From contig DAOUBT010000005.1 of NCBI GenBank assembly GCA_034432595.1, forward strand, positions 1-59,863: 59,863 nucleotides of DNA, in the 5' to 3' direction. The notes under the pieces are model-generated. The model searched no databases. It was not told the origin of the DNA and worked only from the letters and a program-made list of their open reading frames with translations. This DNA comes from DAOTZR01 sp034432595 (GTDB lineage: Bacteria > Chloroflexota > Anaerolineae > B4-G1 > SLSP01). A program made the translations under genes and the position numbers. Every line of letters starts with the position of its first letter. Position 1 is the first letter of the stretch. Positions 34,192 to 43,072 of this stretch are shown in pieces.

Positions 34192-36003
34192 TCACGCTTC
34201 GCCCATAAAACGCGCGACGCTATCCTCCAATCCGCCAGGGCGATTACGGGCCAGCCAGAGCGCGCGGTATTCGCTGATGAGGCTGCGCAATTCGTCTTCC
34301 AGCGAAAAGTCGGGCGCCTCTCCCAGCGCCCACAGGCCGCGCTGACAGGCGTAGCGCAACAGGCGCGCGGTGAGCTGCATTTCACGGCGGATCAGCGGCG
34401 CATCGGCGCGGGCCATGCGTTCCTGTGAAGCGGGGGCTATGGCGGCGTCAACCGCTTCCAGGGTGCGGCGCAGGCGCGCGGCACTGAGTCCCGGCCAGGC
34501 GGCGATTTCCGCGCGGGGCCACTGCAGTAACCAGAACAGCACGGTCCCATTGCCCACGGGAATTTCGGTGGCCTGATAGACGTTGCCCAAATCGTAGAAA
34601 ATGCGTCCCATGACCCCGCCTGCGTCCTCGAAGGCATACTGACTGAGCAGCGCCGGCCAATCGGCATCGCGGTTGCTTTCCAGACACCAGCTATAGGCCG
34701 CGCCCGCCGCAAAGCCCAGATAACTCACCGGCAAAGCCTGCCAGTGCCCAAGATCGCCCCAATCGGTGATCAGATAGCCGATGGCGCCGTGCTTCACCCC
34801 CTGCTCGGCGGCGTTGCGCAGATTGACGAGCGCGTTATCCGTTCGCCCGGCGAGGCTGCACCAGCTCGACGTGCCGGGGCACAGGTAGAAGGGGATGCCC
34901 GTCTCGGCAAACGTTGCTCCTTGCGCGTCAAAGGGATGCTCCGCTTCGTAGCCCCACACCAGGGCAATGAGGTCGCGCGGAAGTTCGGGCACCAGCTCCG
35001 GATGATTCAGCACCATATCGCCCCAAAACTGCATGGTAAAGCCGCGCTCGCGCACCTCACGGTAAAGCGCAAGCAGGAAATCCAGGTACACACGTCCCAC
35101 GCCGCGCGCTTCGCACAAAGCCTTGCTCTGCCCATGGCCCACATCGAACGTCTCATCCCCGCCCACGTTGACCATGCGGCTGGTAAAGTGGGGGAGCAGC
35201 TCCTCATACAGGCTGCGGATGAGCGCGAGGCTGCCGGGATGGGCTGGCGCAAGGCTGAAGGGACCGCGCATCGTCCCCCAGGGCACGGGAAACTCGCCGT
35301 GCAGCTCGGCCAATGGCGCGTAGCGCGGATGCTTGAGCCAGCGTTCCATGTGCCCGAAGGAGTTCTGATTGGGCACCAGCTCGATAAAACGCTCGCGGCA
35401 ATAAGCATCTAACGCCAGCACCTCCTCACCAGTCATGGGGGAAGCATGACGCCACACCTCCGGGTGTTGCCGATAAGCGAAGGTGTGTTCCGTGTAGAGC
35501 TGCAGTTGGTTGATTTTCCATCCTGCCAGACGGTCTACCAGCGCGAAAAGCGTCTCCATACGCGGGACCTTATCGCGGCTGATGTCCAGCATCACGCCCC
35601 GTGTGGGGAAATCCGGCCAGTCCTCGATGAGCAGACACGGCAGCCCGCTGGGGTCGGTTGTCAACTGACATAGGGTGGCAACGCCGTAAAACAGGCCAGC
35701 CTCATCGTGTGCGGTTAAGGCTATGTGAGAAGGGGTAATCTCTAAGCGATAGCCCTGCTTATGGGGCACGGTTTCCGCGTCCACCCGCAGGGTGAGGGCG
35801 CGCTCCGCCATCGGGGTCAGCGGGCTGACGCTCAGCTCCCAGCGGTAACCGTAGCGCGCCTCGATGCAGGCCTGAAAACGCGCAGCCGTGAAGCGTTCTG
35901 CGGACCGATCCAACACGATAAGACGCCCCGAAGTAGGGGTAAATTGCCCGACGCGGCGTTCGATGTGACGGGGAAAGGGCAAGAGCCTGAGATCATGGGA
36001 CAT
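34192..36003 (-). CDS. GH20 beta-N-acetylhexosaminidase
   Basis: 603 residues. An N-terminal GH20b domain (RLLPFPRHIERR) is followed by the barrel: FPTRGVMLDISRDKVP near 132, the GH20 catalytic pair in VNVGGDETFDVGHG (Asp-Glu, near 278), and WGDM and LITDWGD further on. The enzyme removes terminal GlcNAc or GalNAc by substrate-assisted catalysis. No signal peptide is visible, so it may act on imported or recycled wall sugars. AGGAGG lies 7 bases before ATG 36003. It follows a GNAT gene by 20 bases. The C-terminal 150 residues are helical and not part of the core. Confidence 0.88.
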   Translation of the reverse strand: MSHDLRLLPFPRHIERRVGQFTPTSGRLIVLDRSAERFTAARFQACIEARYGYRWELSVSPLTPMAERALTLRVDAETVPHKQGYRLEITPSHIALTAHDEAGLFYGVATLCQLTTDPSGLPCLLIEDWPDFPTRGVMLDISRDKVPRMETLFALVDRLAGWKINQLQLYTEHTFAYRQHPEVWRHASPMTGEEVLALDAYCRERFIELVPNQNSFGHMERWLKHPRYAPLAELHGEFPVPWGTMRGPFSLAPAHPGSLALIRSLYEELLPHFTSRMVNVGGDETFDVGHGQSKALCEARGVGRVYLDFLLALYREVRERGFTMQFWGDMVLNHPELVPELPRDLIALVWGYEAEHPFDAQGATFAETGIPFYLCPGTSSWCSLAGRTDNALVNLRNAAEQGVKHGAIGYLITDWGDLGHWQALPVSYLGFAAGAAYSWCLESNRDADWPALLSQYAFEDAGGVMGRIFYDLGNVYQATEIPVGNGTVLFWLLQWPRAEIAAWPGLSAARLRRTLEAVDAAIAPASQERMARADAPLIRREMQLTARLLRYACQRGLWALGEAPDFSLEDELRSLISEYRALWLARNRPGGLEDSVARFMGEA

Positions 36004-36022
36004 CGAGGGCCTCCTGTGTGCT

Positions 36023-36970
36023 CTAACGATTCACCAACACCATTACCGCATACTCCCGATAAAGCATGAAGCCAAACTTGCCGTAGAAATCCGTCTGGTC
36101 CGTCCAGTCAATCACGCAGCCGCGCACGCCCAGACTTTGCAGATACCGTGCCGCGCCATCCACAATAGCTGCACCGTAACCTTTCCCCCGTTCCGCTGCC
36201 GCCACGCCCAGCGGCCCAAACTGTCCCCATGGACGCGGCAAACGCCGCGGATAGAAGCGTTCGATAGGGCGCAACGAATCTTCCAGCGTGATCTGGCAAA
36301 AGCCTACCGGACGCGCCTCCGCTTCGTGCCAGAGTAAGAGCCAGTCGCTCGCGCGTCCGCCCTCGCTCAGGAAAAGCTCGCATTCCAGTTGCCAGCGTCC
36401 CGGAAACTCGCGCGCCATGAAATCCAGCAGCATCGCTTCCTCGCCAGGACGGGTGGGACGCAGGTGCACCGCGTCCGGCACGCGCATGGGGAGATAATCC
36501 CGCAGGTCACGCGCCACATCCCAGACACGCCCCTGTTCTTCAAAGCCGCGCCGCAAGAAAAAGGTGCGTCCAGCTTCCCCCAGGGCCACCGGCAGGCCCG
36601 GCGTAAAGGGGCGCAGGCTCCCGCCCAGCCAGACCTGTGTGCAACCCTGCTCCTTGAGCCAGCTTTGCGTCCATGTCAGCAGCGCACTGCCCACGCCCTG
36701 GCGTTGCGCCGTTGGAGCTACGGCGAGAGCATCTATCCAACCCTGGCGCTTGTCGGATGGGGTGCTTTCTGCGCTGACCAACACAAACCCCACCGGCTCA
36801 CCTTCCCGTAGCGCTATCCGTCCGCTTTGCACCATTCCAGGGGTGGGGCGGGTGTTAAAGGCCACAAAGGCTGGTGTTATGGCCAGTTCCGACCCGCACG
36901 CCGCTGTCCAGATCGCTGCGGCACCTTCTTGATGAGTCCTTGCCGTGTGGTCAAAAGAAATCAGGTTCAA
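36023..36970 (-). CDS. Tandem GNAT acetyltransferase
   Basis: 315 residues with two GNAT folds. The first has IDALAVAPTAQRQGVGSALL near 85, a standard acetyl-CoA (Q/RxxGxG/A) loop; the second has FGPLGVAAAERGKGYGAAIV near 255 and the FYGKFGFMLYREYAVM end. The target is unknown; lying 20 bases upstream of a hexosaminidase hints at amino sugars or their derivatives. TTG 36970 is chosen because GAAGGAG lies 5 bases before it; ATG 36991 has no Shine-Dalgarno and would place that motif inside the gene. Confidence 0.8.
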   Translation of the reverse strand: MNLISFDHTARTHQEGAAAIWTAACGSELAITPAFVAFNTRPTPGMVQSGRIALREGEPVGFVLVSAESTPSDKRQGWIDALAVAPTAQRQGVGSALLTWTQSWLKEQGCTQVWLGGSLRPFTPGLPVALGEAGRTFFLRRGFEEQGRVWDVARDLRDYLPMRVPDAVHLRPTRPGEEAMLLDFMAREFPGRWQLECELFLSEGGRASDWLLLWHEAEARPVGFCQITLEDSLRPIERFYPRRLPRPWGQFGPLGVAAAERGKGYGAAIVDGAARYLQSLGVRGCVIDWTDQTDFYGKFGFMLYREYAVMVLVNR

Positions 36971-37336
36971 GGTCACTCCTTCAGATTTCATAGAATAAGG
37001 GTTTGTCTCAGGTGAACGCCAACGTGCATAGAGAAACTGGTCGCGTGAGGGCCCCCTAACCCTGTCGAGCAGTTGCTCACGATAAACAATTACTTCCGCC
37101 TCAAGGGGCCATAAATGCGACTTTCGCTGGTTTCATCATGCTCAAAGGACGGCAAAAAACGGCGCAGTGTCGTGCCTTTACCACTTTGTGTCTGGAGTGA
37201 ACCAGCTTGCCTTCATTTTAGCTGCTCACGGAAAACATTCAAGCAGGCGGAAGACGAAAAGTCTCCGCATCTTGGGGCGCTCTTGGGGATAACCGGGCTG
37301 GGCGGAGCTTTCAGCTTGAGGTAACGAAACGCGGGG

Positions 37337-37465
37337 TCAGGTTTGAGGTGCTTTGTCAGGAGTCAGCTCGTAGGTGGAATGCAACACCCCATCCGCGCGT
37401 TCGCGCAGGGCTTGTTCCAGAGCAGGAAGCTGCGCCACCCCATGGCGATATTGAAAGGGCCACAT
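37337..37465 (-). CDS. Possible small protein, 42 residues
   Basis: ATG 37465 to TGA 37337 encodes a polar, helical-looking peptide (MWPFQYRHGVAQLPALEQ ... HSTYELTPDKAPQT) whose composition is protein-like. There is no clear Shine-Dalgarno, and it lies downstream of nrdJ past the hairpin. It could equally be chance or the end of a decayed gene. Confidence 0.25.
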   Translation of the reverse strand: MWPFQYRHGVAQLPALEQALRERADGVLHSTYELTPDKAPQT

Positions 37466-37556
37466 GCTTTTGAGATGGAAAAAGGCTACCCGGTCTCCAT
37501 CATGGAGTTCAACTTAATCCTGAACGATGGTGTAAAAGAAGATTCAGGTGGGGTAA

Positions 37557-37587
37557 GGGTAGGCAAAGGCATCGCCTTTGCCTACCC
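37557..37587. terminator. Perfect 14-bp hairpin downstream of nrdJ
   Basis: GGGTAGGCAAAGGC, ATC, GCCTTTGCCTACCC: a perfect stem with a 3-base loop 47 bases after the nrdJ stop. A partial copy (GCCTTCGCCTACCCTGAG) follows at once. There is no U-run; its form resembles the palindromes at 26566-26961. Confidence 0.5.
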
Positions 37588-37633
37588 TGAGATTGCCTTC
37601 GCCTACCCTGAGGAGGTAAGCAGTTACAATTTT

Positions 37634-40219
37634 CTAACATTCGCTATGCCCGCAGGCGTAGCAGCGGCGGCAGCCCTCGGTGTAAACCATCGCTGCCTGC
37701 CCGCAAGCCGGGCACAGATCACCCACCGGGAAAAGCGTGAGTTGGCCCGCCTCCATCCCGACCGGAGCTGTGGGGAGCGGGGACGCAGGCCTGTGCTCGT
37801 CCGATTCGCCTTCTGCTTGCGTTTCGGCGCGCTCGCGGATATGCTCAGTAAGCACACGTGCCACGGCGTCCGGCAGGCTCAGAATGCGATTGTGGCCGAA
37901 TCCCAGAGGCCGTCCGCCGCCAATGCCGCCAAGCTGTTCCGCCACCTTTTCCAGACGGGCGCGCGGCTCCAACGAGGAGGGCAGGCGCAGGATGAGCGAA
38001 ATCAAACGTCCGATGGCTTCAGCTACGGCGGCGGTGTCCGACCCGGCTTTGCCCACGTTGAGGAAGACCTCAAACGGCTGCTCCTCGCCGTTCAGGTTAA
38101 TCGTCACATACGCCGTACCCAGGGGGGTAGGGGTCTGGTAGGTCTTTCCCGGCAGGGATTTGGGCCGCGGACGGATGCTCGGTCCCTGCCATGGTTTGAG
38201 GGCGACTGGCGCGGGCGTCGGGGCGGGGGACGGCTCGCCTTGTTTTTGTTTCTGCGTGGAAGCTGTCTGCAGCACCTCGTGTTCGCGCGATCCGGCCACG
38301 TACACGGTCAGACCCTTGCACCCCAGCTTCCAGGCCAGCATGAAGGCTTCCGCCACATCCTCCGGCGTTGCGGACGGGGGGAAGTTAATGGTTTTGCTGA
38401 TGCTGGCATCGGTGAAAGCCTGCAACGCGGCCTGCATTCGGATATGCCCTTCCGCGGGCACGTCCGCCGCAACGACGAAGACATCCCGTAGCTCCTCGGG
38501 TACTTCCGGCACGTCCTGACAACTGCCGTTCTCCAGCACGGCCTGGAAGATGCGCTCGCGCGTGGCTTCGTCCAGGCCGGCACTTTCCAGGGCACGGGTG
38601 AAGGCCGGGCTGACGTAGCGCAGGGCGATGACGTTATCCGCCTCGTGGACGTGGCGCGTGTAGGCCAGAGCGAAAACCGGCTCGCAGCCATAGCCCTCGA
38701 TGCCAACCACCGTGGCAATCGTGCCGGTGGGGGCAACGGTGAGCTGCGCGGCATTGCGGATGCCGTAGCGCTTCAAATCTGCTACGATTTCGTCCCAGTG
38801 AAGTTCGGGACGTGCCCAGGTCTCACGACTCCACGACTCATCTAACCAGGCGGGCCACTGTGGGGGTTGCCAGGTCATGTTGACCGGATCGTAGACGCTG
38901 CCGCTGATGGCGGGGAAGGGGCCGCGTTCCTGAGCCAGCTTGATGCTGGCGCGCATCGCATGGTAGCGGATGAACTCCATCACGCGCGCGGCGAGCACCT
39001 GTCCAGCGGGGCTGCCATAACGTACCCGCAGATGATAGAGCAGGTCCGCCAATCCCATAATGCCTAATCCGATGCGACGGCTGCGTAGCGCTGCTTCGCG
39101 CAGTTGCGGGACAGCGGGGACGTAGCTGTTGGCTGTTACCACGTCATCCAGGAAGCGCACGGCGGTATGGACGGTGCGTTCCAACAAAGCCCAGTCCACC
39201 ATGGGGTGACCTTCTGCGTCATGGGTCAGGTGGCGGGCCAGGTTGATCGAGCCTAAGCAGCAGTTTTCGTAGGGCAACAGGAACTGTTCGCCGCACGGAT
39301 TGGTGCTTTCGTATCTCCCCAAATGCGGAACGGGATTATCGCGTTGCGCGGTATCCAGGAAGAGCATTCCCGGCTCACCGTTGCGCCAGGCCTGCTTGAC
39401 GATGGTGTCGAAGAGGTCGCGTGCGCGCACCTGCTTGTAAGGGAGAAGGGCGATGCCCTGAGCGACGGCGTCTTCAAACGTGCCGCGAAATGTGCGGTAG
39501 CGTGGATCTTCGATGTCAGGGAAGTGCAGTTCCCAGGGCGCATCCTCTTCTACCGCGCGCATGAAAGCATCCAGCACGCCTACCGAGATGTTGAAGTTGG
39601 TGAGGGTGTTCTCCTCGCGCTTGCAGGTGATGAAATCCTCAATATCGGGATGATCTACGCGCAAGACTGCCATGTTAGCGCCGCGGCGTGAGCCACCCTG
39701 CGCGATCTCGCCGAAAGCCTTATCATAAACGCGCAGGAAGCCCACGGGGCCGGTCGCCTCGCCCATGCTGGACATGACGCGCGCTTTGCGGGGGCGCAGG
39801 CGCGAGAAAGAAAAGCCGTTGCCGCCGCCGGTCTGCTGAATCAGCGCCGCATCGCGCAGGGATTGGAAGATCCCCCCCGGTATGCGGCCCATATCATCCT
39901 CGATGGGGAGCACGAAACAGGCTGCCAGTTGTCCCAACGGGGTGCCCGCGCCGGTAAACGTGGGGGAGTTGGGCACAAAACGCAGACGCGTCAGCAGTTG
40001 ATAGAACTCTCCTTCGGCACGTTCCGCATCGCCACCCAGCTCCGCTTCGGCTGCGGCGACGTGATGCGCCACACGCCGGAACATCTGCGCCGGTGTTTCG
40101 TTGGGCTTGCCATCGGGACCTTTGCGCAGGTAGCGCTTGCGCAACACGGTCATAGCATTACTTGAGAACATTTGTTCTATTTCATGATCCGACAAAACAG
40201 GTTCGGGGGATGTTGTCAT
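37634..40219 (-). CDS. nrdJ: Cobalamin-dependent (class II) ribonucleotide reductase
   Basis: 861 residues. Makes deoxyribonucleotides using adenosylcobalamin, with or without oxygen. Landmarks: RFVPNSPTFTGAGTPLGQLAACFVLP (first active-site cysteine near 100), TGGGNGFSFSRLRP near 130, STNPCGEQFLLPYENCCLGS near 310-330 (active-site Cys and Glu), PTGTIA near 495, and a C-terminal zinc-ribbon-like CPAC...CYAC. AAGGAGG precedes ATG 40219. It follows nrdR by 27 bases and shares its promoter. No class I or III enzyme is in the window. Confidence 0.95.
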   Translation of the reverse strand: MTTSPEPVLSDHEIEQMFSSNAMTVLRKRYLRKGPDGKPNETPAQMFRRVAHHVAAAEAELGGDAERAEGEFYQLLTRLRFVPNSPTFTGAGTPLGQLAACFVLPIEDDMGRIPGGIFQSLRDAALIQQTGGGNGFSFSRLRPRKARVMSSMGEATGPVGFLRVYDKAFGEIAQGGSRRGANMAVLRVDHPDIEDFITCKREENTLTNFNISVGVLDAFMRAVEEDAPWELHFPDIEDPRYRTFRGTFEDAVAQGIALLPYKQVRARDLFDTIVKQAWRNGEPGMLFLDTAQRDNPVPHLGRYESTNPCGEQFLLPYENCCLGSINLARHLTHDAEGHPMVDWALLERTVHTAVRFLDDVVTANSYVPAVPQLREAALRSRRIGLGIMGLADLLYHLRVRYGSPAGQVLAARVMEFIRYHAMRASIKLAQERGPFPAISGSVYDPVNMTWQPPQWPAWLDESWSRETWARPELHWDEIVADLKRYGIRNAAQLTVAPTGTIATVVGIEGYGCEPVFALAYTRHVHEADNVIALRYVSPAFTRALESAGLDEATRERIFQAVLENGSCQDVPEVPEELRDVFVVAADVPAEGHIRMQAALQAFTDASISKTINFPPSATPEDVAEAFMLAWKLGCKGLTVYVAGSREHEVLQTASTQKQKQGEPSPAPTPAPVALKPWQGPSIRPRPKSLPGKTYQTPTPLGTAYVTINLNGEEQPFEVFLNVGKAGSDTAAVAEAIGRLISLILRLPSSLEPRARLEKVAEQLGGIGGGRPLGFGHNRILSLPDAVARVLTEHIRERAETQAEGESDEHRPASPLPTAPVGMEAGQLTLFPVGDLCPACGQAAMVYTEGCRRCYACGHSEC

Positions 40220-40246
40220 GATGTCCTCCTTAAAGGGTAGGGGAAA

Positions 40247-40705
40247 TTATGGGATGGTCTGTGCGCGCAAGCGATCGATTTCGGCGCGCACGGCTTCCAA
40301 ATCCTTCAAGCCCAGGTAAACAATGGCGTAGCGGATGTAGGCGACTTCGTCAATTTTACGCAGGGCTTCAATCACCATATCGCCGATTTCCTTGCTCGGC
40401 ACTTCCGTGTTTCCGGATTGAATCAGGGTGCGTTCAATGGTATCTACGATACCTTCCAGCGCTTCGACGGAGATAGGGCGCCGCGCGCAGGCGATGCGCA
40501 GGCCGGTCATCAACTTGTGGCGATCGAATTCCTCGCGACTCCCATCGCGTTTAATCACGACGGGGAGCGCCAGCAAGGGGCGTTCAAGCGTGGAAAAACG
40601 CCGTCCGCATGCCTGACATTCACGTCGGCGCCGCACGTTGCCGTGTTGATCCTCACCGGTGTCAAGCACGCGGGTGGTGTTACCATCACAAAATGGGCAT
40701 TTCAT
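40247..40705 (-). CDS. nrdR: Transcriptional repressor NrdR
   Basis: 152 residues. N-terminal zinc ribbon (CPFCDGNTTRVLDT ... RRRECQACGRRFSTLER) and an ATP-cone (VIKRDGSREEFDRHKLMTGL). NrdR senses ATP/dATP and shuts off ribonucleotide reductase genes, here presumably its own operon with nrdJ. A good promoter and two copies of TATGGCGGT 32 bp apart lie just upstream, where NrdR would be expected to bind. The length and all four zinc cysteines match the family. Confidence 0.97.
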   Translation of the reverse strand: MKCPFCDGNTTRVLDTGEDQHGNVRRRRECQACGRRFSTLERPLLALPVVIKRDGSREEFDRHKLMTGLRIACARRPISVEALEGIVDTIERTLIQSGNTEVPSKEIGDMVIEALRKIDEVAYIRYAIVYLGLKDLEAVRAEIDRLRAQTIP

Positions 40706-40710
40706 CTTTC

Positions 40711-40760
40711 GACCGCCATATATAGGGTTTTACTTGAGGCCGCACCGCCATAGGTGGTGT
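40711..40760 (-). promoter_or_regulatory. Candidate paired NrdR operator
   Basis: On the minus strand ACCCTATATATGGCGGTC and ACACCACCTATGGCGGTG share TATGGCGGT, and their copies are 32 bp apart, about three helical turns, the usual arrangement of NrdR boxes. The core CTATATAT of the first resembles the known box, but the flanks differ from the ACAC...GTGT consensus. Confidence 0.35.
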
Positions 40761-40766
40761 ATTCGT

Positions 40767-40794
40767 ATTATAACACACTCGGCTTGAATGGCAA
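40767..40794 (-). promoter_or_regulatory. Promoter of nrdR-nrdJ
   Basis: On the minus strand TTGCCA (40794-40789), 16 bases, TATAAT (40772-40767). The candidate NrdR boxes lie just downstream. The -35 overlaps the hairpin that ends the preceding operon. Confidence 0.7.
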
Positions 40795-40819
40795 GCGGCG
40801 GCGTGATGCCGCCGCTTGC
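40791..40819 (-). terminator. Hairpin ending the LCP-to-glycosyltransferase run
   Basis: GCAAGCGGCGGC, GTGAT, GCCGCCGCTTGC: a perfect 12-bp stem 19 bases after the glycosyltransferase stop. No strong U-run follows. Confidence 0.6.
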
Positions 40820-40838
40820 AGATGGATGTGGGGATAAC

Positions 40839-42641
40839 CTAACGGGCGCGGGTCAATGCTGGCAGCAGGTAGTCGCGCGCCACGACCTCCCAGCTCATGT
40901 GCTCCGCCACGCGCTGCCCGCGTTCCAGGAGGAGCTGCATTTGTTCCTGTGTATGCGGGAGGCGATCCCGCATTTGTTCCGCCACGTTTCGGCTCTGACT
41001 GACTTCGAGGGCGTCGCGCGCGTTTTGATTCAGGGCCAGGGCGCTTTGCAGGGTAAGCGTCGCCCACGTGGGGGGCAGGGTGACGTAATCCGCCACAATG
41101 AGGTTCTCGAAAGGCTCCACACCGGCGGCCTGCGCGGCGCGTTGCACAAAGCCTACGCAGCCGCAGACGTTGCTCACGATACACAGGGCGCCGAATCCCA
41201 ACGGCTCCACCTGTGCGATGCCAAACGGTTCGTACACGGATTGCCCGAATTCCGCGTCCGATCCGCGGCGCAGATCGGCGAAGCCCATATCCTCCGGCAT
41301 CCGTTCCCCGCAATGTTCGCGATCCCAGCCATATTGATTGACCAGCACCACTTTGATTGCCTGCGATTTAGCGTTGAAAGCGGCCACGGCTTCGTAAAAG
41401 GGGATTTCGAGCCATACCAGATCCCCGTTGTCGCTGCGGTGATAAACCGGCCAGCCGTATTCTTTTTCCCAACGCCGTACATCCTCAGGCTTGCGACCGG
41501 TGTGGGCGCTTGTTGAAAGCACAAAATGCACGGCCGTTTTACCCTCAGCGGCCAGCATGGCGTCCAGATGTTCCAGCACTCGCAAATCGCGCCACAACCC
41601 CTTGCTGACGACCAGGCGCGTCACATGGCTGAACACGTAATCGGGTTTAAATCCAAACAGCGCTTCCGCGTAACGCTGGAGTTTGGCTTTTGAGGCGAGC
41701 TTGTCCGTCAGGCTGATGCGTTCAAACGGCACGCCGTTGTAGGCCAGATCAATCGGAATCATCTCGAAGGCCGGGCCGGTAAAGCGTAACTCTTCCACCA
41801 CCCAATCTCCCACCGCCAGAATGGCGTCGAGCCGTGGCGTCTGCTTGATGAGTGCGTGTTTAAAGTAGTCGCTGCGGTCGCCGAATACCATGTCCATGGA
41901 GAGGCCCTGTGCGCGTGCCAGGCGCAGCACGTTGTAGAAGCGGGTATCATGCCCTGCCTCATCTTCCACCAGGATGCGCGCCGTCGCCATCTCGTGGGCG
42001 TAGAAGGCCAGATACCACGTCTCCCCCTCCTCAATTTGTGCGCAGTAAGCCAGTGGCAACCCCATCCATTCATGGGCCAGGATGACGCGCCTCCCCGCTC
42101 CTTTGGGACCGGCGAGCACCTGCAACGCCGCCAGGGATGGACGCGCGGCCTTAATCGTCATATCGTATTCGTCCAGCATCTCGTAGCGTTCCGAGGCGAT
42201 GGCGTAGTGATCCCACAAATCGTACTTGAAGCGGTTGGTTTCCCAGATGTCCGCATGAGACGCATCCACCAGCAGGACTTCGTGTTCTACCCCGCGGAAA
42301 GCGCGCCGTCCGTACATAATGTGCACTTTGAACATCGCTTCAATGGCGCGCAGGCTACTGCTGATGGTGTCCCAATCCGTGCCGTCGGGCAAAACGGGAG
42401 GTGGGGTGTTGATTTTGTGCCAGGATGAATAGTACAGCGTCATGCGATTGCGCGGTTCGGTCAGGCGCATCATTTGTCCCGCATCGCTGGTGTTGATGGT
42501 GCCCACCAGAATGGTGCGTGGCACAGCTTCCGTGTAGGCGCGCGCGGAGAGTAGCCCATCCAGCACCGCGCCGATGCCGCCGATTTTGAAGCCCGCTTCA
42601 TGGGTGGCGTGGACAACAAGCTCCAGTGGTTTAGCGTTCAT
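40839..42641 (-). CDS. GT5/GT4-like glycosyltransferase (glycogen-synthase-like)
   Basis: 600 residues. The N-terminus has HEAGFKIGGIGAVLDGLL, the KxGG-type nucleotide-sugar loop of glycogen and starch synthases; the C-terminal half carries VTRLVVSKGLWRDLRVLEHL and YEPFGIAQVEPLGFGAL, the E-x7-E motif of retaining GT-B enzymes. It should add glucose or a similar sugar to a glucan or other acceptor. It ends an operon with an LCP ligase, a nucleotide-sugar epimerase and YjbQ, which points to envelope polysaccharide as well as glycogen. AGGAGG lies before ATG 42641. Donor and acceptor are not determinable. Confidence 0.8.
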   Translation of the reverse strand: MNAKPLELVVHATHEAGFKIGGIGAVLDGLLSARAYTEAVPRTILVGTINTSDAGQMMRLTEPRNRMTLYYSSWHKINTPPPVLPDGTDWDTISSSLRAIEAMFKVHIMYGRRAFRGVEHEVLLVDASHADIWETNRFKYDLWDHYAIASERYEMLDEYDMTIKAARPSLAALQVLAGPKGAGRRVILAHEWMGLPLAYCAQIEEGETWYLAFYAHEMATARILVEDEAGHDTRFYNVLRLARAQGLSMDMVFGDRSDYFKHALIKQTPRLDAILAVGDWVVEELRFTGPAFEMIPIDLAYNGVPFERISLTDKLASKAKLQRYAEALFGFKPDYVFSHVTRLVVSKGLWRDLRVLEHLDAMLAAEGKTAVHFVLSTSAHTGRKPEDVRRWEKEYGWPVYHRSDNGDLVWLEIPFYEAVAAFNAKSQAIKVVLVNQYGWDREHCGERMPEDMGFADLRRGSDAEFGQSVYEPFGIAQVEPLGFGALCIVSNVCGCVGFVQRAAQAAGVEPFENLIVADYVTLPPTWATLTLQSALALNQNARDALEVSQSRNVAEQMRDRLPHTQEQMQLLLERGQRVAEHMSWEVVARDYLLPALTRAR

Positions 42642-42652
42642 TTCCCCTCCTG

Positions 42653-43072
42653 TTATTCACCGATGATTTTGACCAGCACGCGTTTGGGACGACGACCGTC
42701 AAATTCGCCGTAAAAAATCTGCTCCCAGGGACCGAAATCCAGCTTGCCGTTGGTGATGGCGACGACAACCTCACGGCCCATGATTTGCCGTTTGAGGTGC
42801 GCGTCTCCGTTGTCTTCGCCCGTGCGATTGTGGCGATAGCGGCTGATGGGTTCGTGGGGAGCAAGCTCCTCCAGCCAATCGTCATAATCCTGATGCAGGC
42901 CCGGTTCATCGTCATTGATAAACACTGAGGCCGTGATGTGCATGGCGTTGACCAGTACCAGACCCTCCTGTACGCCGCTTTCGCGCACACAGGCTTCCAC
43001 TTGAGGGGTGATGTTGACAAAGCCGCGGCGATTGGGGATGTTGAACCATAATTCTTTGCGGTAGCTCTTCAT
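42653..43072 (-). CDS. yjbQ: YjbQ-family protein (secondary thiamine-phosphate synthase-like)
   Basis: 139 residues. NITPQVEACVRESGVQEGLV, NAMHITASVFINDDEPGL, YRHNRTGEDNGDAHLKRQIM and GPWEQIFYGEFDG are the complete YjbQ/UPF0047 signature. The family is annotated from weak thiamine-phosphate synthase activity; its main role is not settled. No thiamine gene is nearby. The start overlaps the epimerase stop as ATGA and the glycosyltransferase begins 11 bases on, so it is translated with envelope-sugar genes. Confidence 0.92.
   Translation of the reverse strand: MKSYRKELWFNIPNRRGFVNITPQVEACVRESGVQEGLVLVNAMHITASVFINDDEPGLHQDYDDWLEELAPHEPISRYRHNRTGEDNGDAHLKRQIMGREVVVAITNGKLDFGPWEQIFYGEFDGRRPKRVLVKIIGE

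Larger units (their letters stand above)
36971..37633. other. Gene-poor stretch
   Basis: This 660-base stretch between the GNAT gene and nrdJ holds no recognisable gene apart from one small candidate frame (next entry) and a strong hairpin. No promoter matched well. The plus-strand frame running rightward from 37343 is antisense to nrdJ and is not real. The interval may contain remnants, but none could be named. Confidence 0.5.

Noticed and set aside
37343..38491. A 382-codon plus-strand frame
   Set aside because: Most of it is antisense to nrdJ; the product shows no recognisable motif and has no Shine-Dalgarno.
40706..40838. A cobalamin riboswitch ahead of the NrdJ operon
   Set aside because: The leader is too short and no B12-box-like sequence was seen; a promoter, NrdR-like boxes and a terminator account for it.
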